64,000 bases of DNA from Arthrobacter beigongshangensis (GCF_016820585.1 NZ_JADHDX010000007.1:62001-126000), one strand, 5' to 3'. Positions 45,088-54,149 are shown, numbered from the stretch's first letter. Numbers and translations are program-made. Notes: a model not told the origin generated them from the sequence alone.

Positions 45088-45435
45088 TCACCCTCTCCAT
45101 GCACTCATGCCACCACGGACATTCGTTACATTGTCATACCCCAATTTTTTTAATTGCTTACATGCTTGGTTGCTCCGCATACCACTTTGACAAATGACAA
45201 TAATTTCTTTGTCCTTTGGCAACTTTGAAAAATCTGAGCCCAGTGGGATATTTTTAAACTGTCGTATGTTGCGTCCTTTATATTCAGCTGGTGTTCGTAC
45301 ATCGACAAATATTTTATCTTTATCGTTAACGATTCCCTTTAGCTGATCCGTTGAAATTGTTTGAATACCTTTTGTCGGCATCATACGCCATGCGATAAAC
45401 GCAATGACTAAGCCGACTATAATAGCTATCTCCAT
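45088..45435 (-). CDS. Membrane-anchored rhodanese
   Basis: 115 residues. An N-terminal helix (about 2-18, EIAIIVGLVIAFIAW) anchors the protein and is followed by a rhodanese domain with FVDVRTPAEYKGRNI and the active loop VICQSGMRSN (Cys about 83). It would hold sulfurtransferase activity at the membrane, similar to YqhL of Bacillus. ATG with GGAGG upstream. It is the second of two extra rhodaneses in this operon. Confidence 0.92.
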   Translation of the reverse strand: MEIAIIVGLVIAFIAWRMMPTKGIQTISTDQLKGIVNDKDKIFVDVRTPAEYKGRNIRQFKNIPLGSDFSKLPKDKEIIVICQSGMRSNQACKQLKKLGYDNVTNVRGGMSAWRG

Positions 45436-45454
45436 TATGGTCCTCCTCTTATAA

Positions 45455-45931
45455 TCAGATGAACAGATTTACATTACCGTGTTCTGCATCCGCTAAATAA
45501 GCTGCAACACCTGCGTACTGTACGCCGTCCAATAGCTCTTCTCGTTGTAAACCTAGCAGATCCATCGTCATCGTACACGATACCATTTTAATGTCTTGCT
45601 CCTGTGCCATTTCAATGAGTTGCGTTAATGTCAGTGCATTATGCTTTTTCATAACATGCTTTATCATTTCGGGACCCATACCCGCCATTTGCATCTTCGA
45701 TAGACCCATTTTTTCTGCTCCACGCGGCATCATATGACCGAACATTTTCTCTAGGAAACCTTTTTTCACTGGCACATGCTCTTGTTTTCGTAGTGCATTA
45801 ATGCCCCAAAATGTATGGAATATTGTCACTTCATGATCATAGGCAGCTGCACCATTTGCGATAATATACGCCGCCATTGCTTTATCATAATCTCCACTAA
45901 ATAAAACGATCGTTGTTCTTTTCTTTTCCAT
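45455..45931 (-). CDS. DsrE/DsrF/DrsH-like sulfur-relay protein, YrkE-like
   Basis: 158 residues. It begins KKRTTIVLFSGDYDKAMAAY and has a Cys in KMVSCTMTMDLLG near residue 122, a likely persulfide site. The Met/Lys-rich middle (GHMMPRGAEKMGLSKMQMAG) is typical of this group. The ATG at 45931 is chosen because AAAGGAG lies 7 bp upstream; the longer frame from 46042 runs through an operator and overlaps cstR. It delivers sulfane sulfur with TusA-type partners. Confidence 0.9.
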   Translation of the reverse strand: MEKKRTTIVLFSGDYDKAMAAYIIANGAAAYDHEVTIFHTFWGINALRKQEHVPVKKGFLEKMFGHMMPRGAEKMGLSKMQMAGMGPEMIKHVMKKHNALTLTQLIEMAQEQDIKMVSCTMTMDLLGLQREELLDGVQYAGVAAYLADAEHGNVNLFI

Positions 45932-45951
45932 TCTGCCGTCTCCTTTTACCC

Positions 45952-45967
45952 ATACCTGTATAGGTAT
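45952..45967 (-). promoter_or_regulatory. CstR-type operator 3
   Basis: ATACCT-GTAT-AGGTAT is a perfect palindrome 21 bp before the DsrE-like gene and just after the cstR stop. Confidence 0.6.
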
Positions 45968-45995
45968 TAATTTAAATAAAAATAAAAACCGAAGA

Positions 45996-46259
45996 TTAAC
46001 GGCTTTTAACAAGTAGATTAACTGCTTCTTGCACAGACTCATTCATTTTTGAATCATCGCCTTCTGCATTTCGCACACACTCTACTAAGTTTTCACTAAC
46101 GATGACCCCAATCGCACGATCTACGCCAGAACGTACAGCTGAAAGTTGTGTAATGACTTCTTTGCAATCTTTTCCTTCTTCCATCATACGCAGAATCCCC
46201 CGTAGCTGACCTTCCAAACGTTTGATGCGGTTCGCTAACTTGTTATCATATGTCGCCAT
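45996..46259 (-). CDS. cstR: CstR-type persulfide-sensing repressor (CsoR family)
   Basis: 87 residues of the DUF156/CsoR fold. Only two conserved cysteines remain, Cys32 and Cys61 (29 apart, as in S. aureus CstR). The third position, His in CsoR, is not a copper ligand here (Cys61-Val-Arg-Asn). This marks a regulator that senses per- and polysulfides through a Cys-Cys link instead of Cu(I). It is the first gene of the sulfur operon, behind its own palindrome. Bacillus subtilis YrkD is the positional equivalent. Confidence 0.9.
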   Translation of the reverse strand: MATYDNKLANRIKRLEGQLRGILRMMEEGKDCKEVITQLSAVRSGVDRAIGVIVSENLVECVRNAEGDDSKMNESVQEAVNLLVKSR

Positions 46260-46313
46260 TACGCGTACCCCCCCTCTTTATCGTGATTAACATCTTCTTT
46301 ATGCCCTTCATAC

Positions 46314-46331
46314 TATACCCCATCAGGTATA
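46314..46331 (-). promoter_or_regulatory. CstR-type operator 4 (autoregulatory)
   Basis: TATACCCCATCAGGTATA, 55 bp upstream of cstR. TATACC / GGTATA arms with C/G tracts, the clearest of the four sites and well placed to control the full operon. Confidence 0.65.
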
Positions 46332-46415
46332 ATGTCAATAGATAAACTTAAGTTGATCTTTTTATCCCCTTTTTTTCTACCATTTCATTAGTACTCGCCA
46401 GCAATTAGCTCTTCT

Positions 46416-46829
46416 TTACTTACTCAAATAGCTACAAAGCTCAATCAAAGTTCCATCTGTTGATATGGGATTCAAATAAATAAGCCTTCTTCCACGCGCG
46501 TTAGTACGTAGCGTGTCCTCTAGAAAACGTACGCCTGTTTTTCTTGCCTCAAGTATTGCTGTGTCCAAATCGTCCACTCGATAGGCAATATGATGTACCC
46601 CTTTTCCACGTTGCTTGATAAACCGAGCCATCGGAGAATTTTTATTCGTTGGTGCTAGTAATTCAATTACCTTATCACTCGTTCTGACAACAGCAACATG
46701 CACTTCAACACCAGGTGCATCACTTGTATAACGGTCCTCCAATACTCCATTTAACACATTTAAATAAAAGGGAAGAGCGTCATCAATACTTCTAACAGCA
46801 ATTCCAACGTGATCTAAAACATAGTCCAA
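46416..46829 (-). CDS. VOC-family protein, methylmalonyl-CoA epimerase-like
   Basis: 137 residues. It starts LDHVGIAVRSIDDALPFY, has VIELLAPTNKNSPMARFI and GKGVHHIAYRVDDLD, and ends GTLIELC, the pattern of methylmalonyl-CoA/ethylmalonyl-CoA epimerases, with metal ligands His (DHVG), His (VHHIAY) and Glu (LIEL). The TTG at 46829 is chosen because CGGAGG sits 7 bp before it. It stands alone here, without mutase genes, so the substrate is uncertain. Confidence 0.8.
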   Translation of the reverse strand: MDYVLDHVGIAVRSIDDALPFYLNVLNGVLEDRYTSDAPGVEVHVAVVRTSDKVIELLAPTNKNSPMARFIKQRGKGVHHIAYRVDDLDTAILEARKTGVRFLEDTLRTNARGRRLIYLNPISTDGTLIELCSYLSK

Positions 46830-46886
46830 TCTAGTTCCTCCGTTCAACATTGATATTCTTAAAAAGGCTATGTCTATTTAATTTAC

Positions 46887-47393
46887 TTAAATCCAAAAGC
46901 CAGCGATATTGATAGCCTTTATCGTTTCATTGTTCAATATGATTTCTCCCTGTGAAAAAATGAAATACCAATCAAAAGTTAACCCTTGAATTGTATATTT
47001 AGTCGTTTGCATTTGAAGCATGTCATCATTCATAACTTCAACAACCTCTACACATTCCACTACTGAACAATGAATCGCATGTTCTTCCATTAAGTACGTC
47101 TCAAATTCGGCTGGGTTTGTAGGAACACGATACATACAAAAAACAAAAATTCCTATAAACAAAAAAATGATTTTACTTTTCAGTGGTGATTTTGTATGCA
47201 AGATTAATCCAAAAGCGCAAATCAGCGTAATCCATAGCACTGATTTAACATTAAAAATAAAGAAAAAGAAAAAGGATATAATCATTATGAAAACTACATA
47301 ACGTACTAAGACATCATTTTTTGATTTGATAAACAGTTTATAAAACGAAGTTATAAATATACACATAAAAAATAAAAGTTTAACAATAACCAA
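46887..47393 (-). CDS. Hypothetical membrane protein
   Basis: 168 residues, not recognised. Three to four helices in the first 95 residues (KLLFFMCIFITSFYKLF, YVVFIMIISFFFFFIFNV, SVLWITLICAFGLILH, IIFLFIGIFVFCMYRV) are followed by a 70-residue soluble domain with two Cys (AIHCSVVECVEVVEV). The TTG start has a strong AAGGAGGG upstream, so translation is likely. It is strongly A/T-rich compared with its neighbours. No operon partner beyond the VOC gene 57 bp downstream. Confidence 0.65.
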   Translation of the reverse strand: MVIVKLLFFMCIFITSFYKLFIKSKNDVLVRYVVFIMIISFFFFFIFNVKSVLWITLICAFGLILHTKSPLKSKIIFLFIGIFVFCMYRVPTNPAEFETYLMEEHAIHCSVVECVEVVEVMNDDMLQMQTTKYTIQGLTFDWYFIFSQGEIILNNETIKAINIAGFWI

Positions 47394-47729
47394 TTCTCAC
47401 CCTCCTTGTAAATTTGTCAACCCGAAGAAAACTTTTCTACATCAATCCAGTCTAATTCTTTGCTCCCTTAAATTACACTTGGTCATTAATCTAACTACTC
47501 TTCATATCGTACTTGAAATAACAAATAATAACAGCTTAAGTTTATATAATCAATAAGCCCCTTACATGCTATATAGTCAAAAATATTGCTCTTCGAAAAA
47601 TCTTTCTCATGTTGACAAAGTTCTAATTCTGCACAATGTTAAGATTGTGTAAATTTTTAAACGTACCTTGGAGGGCACTACAAACAATGTTATATTCAAG
47701 TAGTTCACATCAATAAGAAGGAGCTCACA
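47394..47729 (+). other. Intergenic region upstream of chrA
   Basis: 336 bp without a credible gene. A TTGACA lies at about 47614, but without a fitting -10. TTGGAG and TATATT, 17 bp apart (about 47670-47698), are a weak candidate promoter for chrA. Confidence 0.3.
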
Positions 47730-48914
47730 ATGAATACAACCAATCGTTTCAAATTACTTTTAGAAATACTGTTAGTTTCAACACGACTTGGGCTAACATC
47801 CTTCGGTGGGCCTACCGCCCATTTAGGCTATTTCCATGAAGAGTATGTACGTAGAAGAAAATGGATGGATGAAAAAAGTTATGCTGATTTAGTCGCGTTA
47901 GCACAATTCTTACCGGGTCCCGCGAGTAGCCAGGTCGGCATCGGAATTGGCGTGATGCGCGCTGGCGTCTTAGGCGGAATCGTTTCTTTCATTGGCTTTA
48001 CAATGCCCTCGGTTATTGCACTTATTCTTTTTGCCTTACTGCTTACTGGATTTGACGTAGGAAATGCTGGCTGGCTGCATGGCTTAAAAATTGTAGCCGT
48101 AGCAGTCGTTGCACATGCCATTATTGGGATGGCTAAAGGTTTGACACCTGATTTAAAGCGCAAGGCGATTGCTTTGTGTGCCCTACTTGGGACCCTTCTT
48201 TGGCAAACAGCTTTCACCCAAGTCGCTGTCATTTTACTTGCCGCGTTCGTCGGATTTCTTTTATTTAAACAGCATGAAGACAAAACTGAAGTCAGTTCGA
48301 CATTTCCAATTGCTAAAAGCGTTTCAGCAATTTGTCTATCGTTATTTTTTGGTTTGTTATTTTTATTACCAGTCATAAGAGAATTCACTGGCTCCAATTG
48401 GGTAGCGATGTTCGATAGCTTTTACCGCTCAGGTTCTTTAGTATTTGGTGGAGGGCATGTTGTGTTACCTTTACTGGAACAGGAATTGGTGCCAACTGGC
48501 TGGATTAGTGAGGAAGCATTTTTGGCGGGATATGGCGCTACACAAGCCGTGCCTGGCCCATTATTTACATTCGCCGCTTATTTAGGAACTGTCATGAAAG
48601 GCTGGCAAGGTGGTCTGGTCGCAACGTTTGCAGTATTCTTACCTGCCTTCCTCCTCATTATAGGAGCACTCCCATTTTGGGATCAATTACGAAGCAACCC
48701 TACCATTAAAGGTGCCATCATGGGCGTCAATGCTGCAGTGATTGGGATACTCATCTCCGCCTTTTATTTCCCGATTTGGACAAGTGCAATCTTAATACCC
48801 GCTGACTTCGCCTTAGCTGCTATTTTGTTTAGTATGCTCGCTTATTGGAAGCTACCGCCTTGGATTGTCGTGGTCGCTGGGGCTGTTGGGGGTTCACTGT
48901 TAACTTTATTCTAA
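47730..48914 (+). CDS. chrA: Chromate transporter ChrA family protein
   Basis: 394 residues, two homologous CHR domains of about 190 residues each. Domain signatures: GLTSFGGPTAHLGYFHEEYV, LAQFLPGPASSQVGIGIG in the first half; GSLVFGGGHVVLPLLEQELV and YGATQAVPGPLFTFAAYLG in the second. It is predicted to export chromate; in many strains without chromate stress the physiological anion is unknown. AGAAGGAG is 8 bp before the ATG; a clear terminator follows. Confidence 0.93.
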   Translation: MNTTNRFKLLLEILLVSTRLGLTSFGGPTAHLGYFHEEYVRRRKWMDEKSYADLVALAQFLPGPASSQVGIGIGVMRAGVLGGIVSFIGFTMPSVIALILFALLLTGFDVGNAGWLHGLKIVAVAVVAHAIIGMAKGLTPDLKRKAIALCALLGTLLWQTAFTQVAVILLAAFVGFLLFKQHEDKTEVSSTFPIAKSVSAICLSLFFGLLFLLPVIREFTGSNWVAMFDSFYRSGSLVFGGGHVVLPLLEQELVPTGWISEEAFLAGYGATQAVPGPLFTFAAYLGTVMKGWQGGLVATFAVFLPAFLLIIGALPFWDQLRSNPTIKGAIMGVNAAVIGILISAFYFPIWTSAILIPADFALAAILFSMLAYWKLPPWIVVVAGAVGGSLLTLF

Positions 48915-48916
48915 TG

Positions 48917-48963
48917 AAAAATACCTGATTCTCAAAATGGTTCATTTGAGAATCAGGTATTTT
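48917..48963 (+). terminator. Terminator between chrA and the MBL gene
   Basis: AAAAATACCTGATTCTCAAA and TTTGAGAATCAGGTATTTTT form a 20-bp perfect stem with a 7-nt loop. It works in both directions for the convergent genes. Confidence 0.92.
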
Positions 48964-48979
48964 TAAAGAAAAGACAGCA

Positions 48980-49798
48980 CTAAAGCCCTTTCACAATCGA
49001 CGTAACAATATGTATGGAATCCCATTCCCCGCCTGAAAATCTGGTAATGGGATATTTCCTAGGAAATAGCTGGTTGCAAATCACTTCAGCAGGATTTCCT
49101 TGTTGGTGCAACGTTAATACATCTTGTTGAAGGGCTAGTAGGTTGTTTAACTTTCGCTCTAGCGCAAGGCGTCCATCCTCTACAAATCCTTTATGATTGC
49201 AAAACACCTCTTGAAAATCATACGTCAACACTCGCTCCAATGACTGAATGATGGTAGGCACACTTTCTTCCTTCAAGATGACTCTTGTCTTCTCATTCAC
49301 ATATAAATCTCCCGTAAACAACTGACCTGTTCCCTGATTCAAAAAAGCCTTATGATCATGCGCATGTCCGGGCGTATCAATGACATCCCATATTGCATTT
49401 CTAGACATAAATGTTTCAGGCATCGCCTGCGCTTGAAACGGCTTTCTTCTTCCCCAAAAAAGCTGCCGATATAATGGATAATCCGCTCGCTGCATACAAT
49501 AATCAATCGTTTTTTCATGTATATAAATTGGAGATTTTTTCACTTTTTCAACATAAGCGGCACAGCCCGTATGATCCTCATGGAAATGCGTAAGCATCAC
49601 TTGATCAAAATCAGCTGCATCTATAAAGGTTTCAAAATGCTTGCGCAAGGACTGCGCCCCCGTGTCAATCAACACACCATCCACCACATAGCTATAGACA
49701 TTCAGTGCGACACCCTGAAATTTCACTTCGCCATTCAAAAATGAAACGCCATTTTTCTTCCCAAGGTTTGATGATTTCTTTAACAGCACTTCCGTCAT
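48980..49798 (-). CDS. MBL-fold metallo-hydrolase
   Basis: 272 residues. The metal-binding THFHEDHTG is near residue 68, with DTPGHAHDH, a later LFTGDLYV and CNHKGF as further ligands. An N-terminal LIDTGAQ turn is present. It is a stand-alone two-metal hydrolase whose substrate cannot be predicted. The ATG at 49798 has AAAGGAAGGGAG upstream; the frame from 49858 is too long. Convergent with chrA, no other partner. Confidence 0.88.
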   Translation of the reverse strand: MTEVLLKKSSNLGKKNGVSFLNGEVKFQGVALNVYSYVVDGVLIDTGAQSLRKHFETFIDAADFDQVMLTHFHEDHTGCAAYVEKVKKSPIYIHEKTIDYCMQRADYPLYRQLFWGRRKPFQAQAMPETFMSRNAIWDVIDTPGHAHDHKAFLNQGTGQLFTGDLYVNEKTRVILKEESVPTIIQSLERVLTYDFQEVFCNHKGFVEDGRLALERKLNNLLALQQDVLTLHQQGNPAEVICNQLFPRKYPITRFSGGEWDSIHIVTSIVKGL

Positions 49799-50006
49799 CT
49801 CCCTTCCTTTATTCTGAAACATACCATAATTATAGCAGTAAAGTATATGCTTCTTCACGAATAATCAGATTTAACCACAACTAGTCATTTTCATCATATT
49901 TTAAGATTAATTTCCTAACAAATCCAAGACCCTTCACTTTATTAAGAGGACAATATGCCGATAGTATAATTAGACTAGTTTTTATCATTTCAAAGGGGTG
50001 TTGTAT

Positions 50007-50669
50007 GTGAAAGTTGAATCAGTAGGCACTAAAGCAATCCATATTAGCACGATCACTTCAAATCAAAATAAAGTGAGCTTTGACACAGTACTGTCAGCTA
50101 CAGCTGAACAAAGGGCGAATATCAAAAGTGCTGACCATTACGATGTGAGAACAATGTCAGTTGATGAAATGCTGGAAATAGAAACGAAAGCTGCTGCTGC
50201 TTTTAAACATGGAGATTTGATTAGCCATCGGCAGTATACCGATACTCTAAACGACTGGAAGAAAACCATTCAAGAAGGTATTCAGCAAATAGCAGCTGTT
50301 GAAGAGGGACAACCAGCTAAAGAACAAGAGTCCTCGAGACAAGGTTTATTCCCAGAGGATGCACCACAGTCATTGAAAGACTATGAAGGTACCTTATCGT
50401 TAAGAGGGAAAATGAGCTTAATGATAGCCGTTAGTGTGCAAAAATTAATCGCAAATGCTTATCGGAATAGTAGCGGAGGCTGGCAAATTCATCGTCAAGG
50501 AGATCCCGGTTATGTTGATATTTTCAAGCAACCAGGCTTTTCCTATACAAAATTAGCTGAAGACATGCTAGCTTATATGCAATTTGAACGCACGTATTTG
50601 CGACCAGATGAATTTAAAGAGAAGGAAGACTTACTCAACGGGTTTAAAACTGCTGTTAAAGGCTATTAG
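50007..50669 (+). CDS. Hypothetical protein
   Basis: 220 residues, not recognised. Soluble, charged, largely helical, without a signal peptide. Visible segments include KVESVGTKAIHISTITS at the start, a central acidic linker (EEGQPAKEQESS) and a C-terminal part with GWQIHRQGDPGYVDIF. The GTG at 50007 is preferred (AAAGGGG, 8 bp); GTG at 49998 is inside the ribosome binding site. A TATAAT at 49965-49970 may be its -10. It has no operon partner. The downstream 260 bp hold possible coding debris. Confidence 0.6.
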   Translation: MKVESVGTKAIHISTITSNQNKVSFDTVLSATAEQRANIKSADHYDVRTMSVDEMLEIETKAAAAFKHGDLISHRQYTDTLNDWKKTIQEGIQQIAAVEEGQPAKEQESSRQGLFPEDAPQSLKDYEGTLSLRGKMSLMIAVSVQKLIANAYRNSSGGWQIHRQGDPGYVDIFKQPGFSYTKLAEDMLAYMQFERTYLRPDEFKEKEDLLNGFKTAVKGY

Positions 50670-50926
50670 TTATGATTCTGCAACTAGTAAATTAACCCAC
50701 TTCATCGATGATACCCAAAAATAATTGATCGTCAACACAGTACCCCCCTTCGAAACGGTCATTTCTGAAAGTGCAATCGCCTAGGCGGAAATAAGTATAA
50801 ACGTAAAATAAGGCTAGACTCCAATATTGAAATCCATGTGGATATCTGCGACATCAAGCTGATTGAGGTTGTTTTTGATGAAGAGACGAACCAGAAGTTT
50901 TACAAGATATAAAGTATAACCCAAAA
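50670..50926 (+). pseudogene. Possible coding remnant downstream of the hypothetical gene
   Basis: A plus-strand stretch ending TAA at about 50911 can be read as YKRKIRLDSNIEIHVDICD with a further 20 residues ending QKFYKI. It lacks a start codon and ribosome binding site, and a TGA interrupts it upstream. A second short open stretch (NTVPPFETVISESAIA) precedes it in another frame. This looks like the decayed 3' end of a gene, family not identified. Confidence 0.3.
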
Positions 50927-50969
50927 GAAAGCCACAATCACCGAGTCCTCTTCGGTAATCGTGGCTTTT
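50927..50969 (-). terminator. Terminator of sstT
   Basis: AAAGCCACaATcACCGA and TCGGTAATCGTGGCTTT arms with a CTC-type loop, 29 bp past the sstT stop. Confidence 0.8.
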
Positions 50970-50997
50970 AGCCTTTCATTAAATCACATGAGCATTT

Positions 50998-52245
50998 TTA
51001 CTTTTGTTGGAATCCCCAAGATTTCATAGAAACTGGTTTACCTTCCTTACGCTCTTGAGCATATTCAGCTGTAGCTGTGAACAATACGTCAGAAGATGAG
51101 TTCAGTGCAGTTTCACAAGAATCTTGAATTACACCGATGATAAAGCCTACACCAACAACTTGCATAGCAATATCACTTGGAACTCCAAACAAAGCACATG
51201 CTAGTGGGATTAGTAATAGTGATCCGCCTGGAACACCTGAAGCACCTGCAGCAGAGACAGCCGCTACAACAGAAAGCAGAAGTGCAGTCATAAAGTCAAC
51301 TTCAATGCCAAGTGTATGAACTGTTGCAAGCGTCAGTACGGAAATCGTAACCGCTGCACCAGCCATATTAATCGTAGCACCTAGAGGGATGGATACTGCA
51401 TACGTATCTTCATCTAACCCAAGTTTTTCAGCCAATTTCATATTTACTGGAATATTTGCAGCTGAACTACGTGTAAAGAATGCTGTGATACCGCTTTCTC
51501 TTAACACCATAAAAACAAGGGGATAAGGATTTTTCCGCGTATAGATGTACACGATTAACGGATTCATTACAAGTGCGATAAACAACATACATCCCACTAA
51601 AATTAAAATCAATTCACCGTAAACTTTTAAAGCAGAAAAACCAGTTGTGACAATTGCGTCAAAAACAAGACCCATAATTCCAATTGGTGCTAAATTAATA
51701 ATCCATTGTACGACTTTAGTAATGGCATCCGAAAAACTACCTAATACATCTTTCGTATTTTGATTAGCCTGTTTCAATGCAATCCCAAGAACAACTGCCC
51801 ACATTAATATACCAAGATAGTTGGCACTAATTAATGCATCAATTGGATTGGCAACTACGTTAAATAGTAATGTTTGTAAAACTTCCAAAATACCTTCTGG
51901 TGGAGAAAGGTCCTCTGCTCCTGTTGTTAGTGTTAGTTTAACAGGGAACATAAAGCTTGCAGCAACAGCGACAACTCCTGCTAGGAGTGTACCTATCCCA
52001 TATAGCCCGAGAATCGATTTCATATTCGTTTTCGTGCCACTTTTATGCGCTGCAATTGCGTGCATGACTAAGAATAAAACCAAGATTGGTGCAACCGCCT
52101 TTAATGCACCGACAAATAAAGAACCCAAAATCGAGATTCCGCTTACATTAGGAACGATTAAAGCTAAAATAATACCAACAATAATACCGATAACAATCCT
52201 TTTTACTAAGCTTATTTGGTTCCATTTAACAAATAAATTCTTCAT
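50998..52245 (-). CDS. sstT: Serine/threonine:Na+ symporter SstT
   Basis: 415 residues, DAACS (glutamate transporter-like) family with eight helices and two re-entrant loops. Typical parts: the Ser-rich hairpin [14 protein letters not shown], the NMAGAAVT motif in TM7, [19 protein letters not shown] in the second hairpin, and [13 protein letters not shown] in TM8. It imports serine and threonine with Na+. The ATG at 52245 has CTGGGGGGAG upstream; the longer frame to 52308 is an untranslated leader. Confidence 0.92.
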   Translation of the reverse strand: MKNLFVKWNQISLVKRIVIGIIVGIILALIVPNVSGISILGSLFVGALKAVAPILVLFLVMHAIAAHKSGTKTNMKSILGLYGIGTLLAGVVAVAASFMFPVKLTLTTGAEDLSPPEGILEVLQTLLFNVVANPIDALISANYLGILMWAVVLGIALKQANQNTKDVLGSFSDAITKVVQWIINLAPIGIMGLVFDAIVTTGFSALKVYGELILILVGCMLFIALVMNPLIVYIYTRKNPYPLVFMVLRESGITAFFTRSSAANIPVNMKLAEKLGLDEDTYAVSIPLGATINMAGAAVTISVLTLATVHTLGIEVDFMTALLLSVVAAVSAAGASGVPGGSLLLIPLACALFGVPSDIAMQVVGVGFIIGVIQDSCETALNSSSDVLFTATAEYAQERKEGKPVSMKSWGFQQK

Positions 52246-52485
52246 TATACTCCCCCCAGATTCTTCTGATAACTTAAATGATAAAAATGCCCAATCACTT
52301 CTCCCCATTAAGGCACTGTCTGTTTATCTCGCCTCGAAGTAGATTGATGCCTTATTCTAACATGTCCTTTCCGAATTGCGCAATGATTTTTTTATATCAG
52401 AAAACGTTTGGTATTTTTTATGAAAATCTTCTATGAATTAATCATAAATTCGGATAATACAGTCATTTGAGGAGCGCAATGAAAA

Positions 52486-52522
52486 AGCTACAATCACTAA
52501 ATTTTCTTCAGTAACTGTAGCT
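52486..52522 (-). terminator. Terminator of the MscS-family gene
   Basis: AGCTACAaTcACT and AGTaACTGTAGCT arms with a short A/T loop. The A-run on its left gives the U-tract for the minus strand. Confidence 0.8.
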
Positions 52523-52539
52523 CTTGCAATTCATAAATT

Positions 52540-53784
52540 TTACCGTTTTGGATCGACTAATCCAATCGATTTCAAATCATTCCCCGATGGATTTTGGAAT
52601 ATTCGAAGCCCAAACTCAGACGCTACGGCAAAAAGGTGGTCAAAAATGTCCGCTTGAACTGACTCGTACACAGCCCATCGTATATCATTGGTAAATCCGT
52701 ATATTTCTATGGGCAACCCGTGTTCACTAGGTGCCAACTGCCTCACCATCAAGGTCATTTCTTGATTAATACCAGGATGGTGTTGAAGGTAATTACTAAT
52801 ATATGCTCTAAATACACCAATATTCGTAAGTGCCCTGCCATTCACAGGATTGCTTTGATTAATTTCATTTTGAGTATTGTACTCCGCGATTTCGTGTTCC
52901 CTCGTAATAAGATAATCCGAAAGATAATGGATACTTTTCAGATGATCAATCATCTCTTCCGTGCAAAATGAAATACTCGTTGTATCAATAAATAACGATC
53001 GTTTCATCCGTCGTCCGCCAGAATTTTGCATGCCACGCCAATTTTTAAAGGAATCTGATATGAGAGCATAGCTCGGAAGCATTGTAATTGTTTTGTCCCA
53101 GTTTTGCACCATGACTGTATGTAATGAGATATCGATAACATCTCCATCTGCCCCATACTTCGGCATTTCAATCCAATCTCCGACTCGAACCATATCATTG
53201 GTCGTCAACTGGATTCCTGCAACTAGGCCTAATAACGAATCCCTAAACACTAACATGAGCACCGCTGAAAGAGCTCCAATCCCACTTAGCAAAAGAAGTG
53301 GACTCTTATCTATCAAGTTCGCGACCACTAAGATGACCCCTATTAAGACGACAACAATTTTTACGACCTGTATATACCCTTTTACAGGTTTAGTCTTTGC
53401 GATTTCATACGTGAGATAAATGTCATTAATGACATTCAACAAGCTATTGATAATGACTAACCCCATGATGATGAGATAAGCAATTACCCCTTTTTCGATT
53501 AGCTGTTGAAACATTGGGAAGGTTGTCGAAAAGTTAATAAGGATAACGGCAGGAACAATATGCGATAACCTGCGGAAAACCTTGCGCTCCAACAAAATGT
53601 CATCCCACTTGAATTTAGTTTTTTTCACAATTCGAGTAATGATTTGGATAACTACCTTTTGCGTGATAAAATTCGCAATTACGCAGACAAGTGTTATAAA
53701 AATAATCATAATGATAATGGAAAGATAACGAACTAAGGTAGGGTCCATTTCAATTTTTAAAAGTTGGTTACTGATAAAATCCAT
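52540..53784 (-). CDS. MscS-family mechanosensitive channel (YbdG-like)
   Basis: 414 residues, with five predicted helices followed by the MscS beta and alpha/beta cytoplasmic domains. The pore-lining segment is LLSGIGALSAVLMLVFRDSLLGLVAGIQ and the beta domain starts VRVGDWIEMPKYGADGDVID. A small insert in the C-terminal domain (RREHEIAEYNT region) matches YbdG rather than the minimal MscS. It releases solutes during hypo-osmotic shock. The ATG at 53784 has GGAGG 6 bp upstream. Confidence 0.9.
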   Translation of the reverse strand: MDFISNQLLKIEMDPTLVRYLSIIIMIIFITLVCVIANFITQKVVIQIITRIVKKTKFKWDDILLERKVFRRLSHIVPAVILINFSTTFPMFQQLIEKGVIAYLIIMGLVIINSLLNVINDIYLTYEIAKTKPVKGYIQVVKIVVVLIGVILVVANLIDKSPLLLLSGIGALSAVLMLVFRDSLLGLVAGIQLTTNDMVRVGDWIEMPKYGADGDVIDISLHTVMVQNWDKTITMLPSYALISDSFKNWRGMQNSGGRRMKRSLFIDTTSISFCTEEMIDHLKSIHYLSDYLITREHEIAEYNTQNEINQSNPVNGRALTNIGVFRAYISNYLQHHPGINQEMTLMVRQLAPSEHGLPIEIYGFTNDIRWAVYESVQADIFDHLFAVASEFGLRIFQNPSGNDLKSIGLVDPKR

Positions 53785-54149
53785 GTATATCCTCCGCTGT
53801 ATCTGTAGTCGAAAAATGACCACTGCTATTCAAGTAACATACCACGAACGAATATACGCTTCAATTATTTCGGGTTATAGTCACATAAATAAATCGTGCT
53901 GAATTTCGTTGTCAATCATGCTACGATTGACTCTAGACTTTGAATTGCGATTGTAGCTTATTTTACCCACATCTATAATCCAAAACTAACACGATTCTTG
54001 TTAACGTAACCGTTAGCTAATAGGGATGAAGCATTCACCCTAGCGGTGGTCCCATTTTCAATCGGCATCGACGGTTCGTAGCAAAAGCCCGTGACGTTCT
54101 TATAGTGAACCTACGCAATAAATTTCTTTCGAGTGATCGATCGGCAATT
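53785..54149. other. Intergenic region, no gene seen
   Basis: 365 bp between the MscS gene and the GNAT gene (both minus strand). No open frame with a ribosome binding site, and no clear terminator for the GNAT gene. The CCCTAGCGGTGGTCCC stretch near 54040 only loosely resembles a T-box end and was not accepted. Confidence 0.4.

Noticed and set aside
54020..54070. T-box-like sequence (TAGCGGTGGTCCC)
   Set aside because: The conserved T-box motif is not matched, no specifier stem is visible, and the downstream genes are not amino-acid related.
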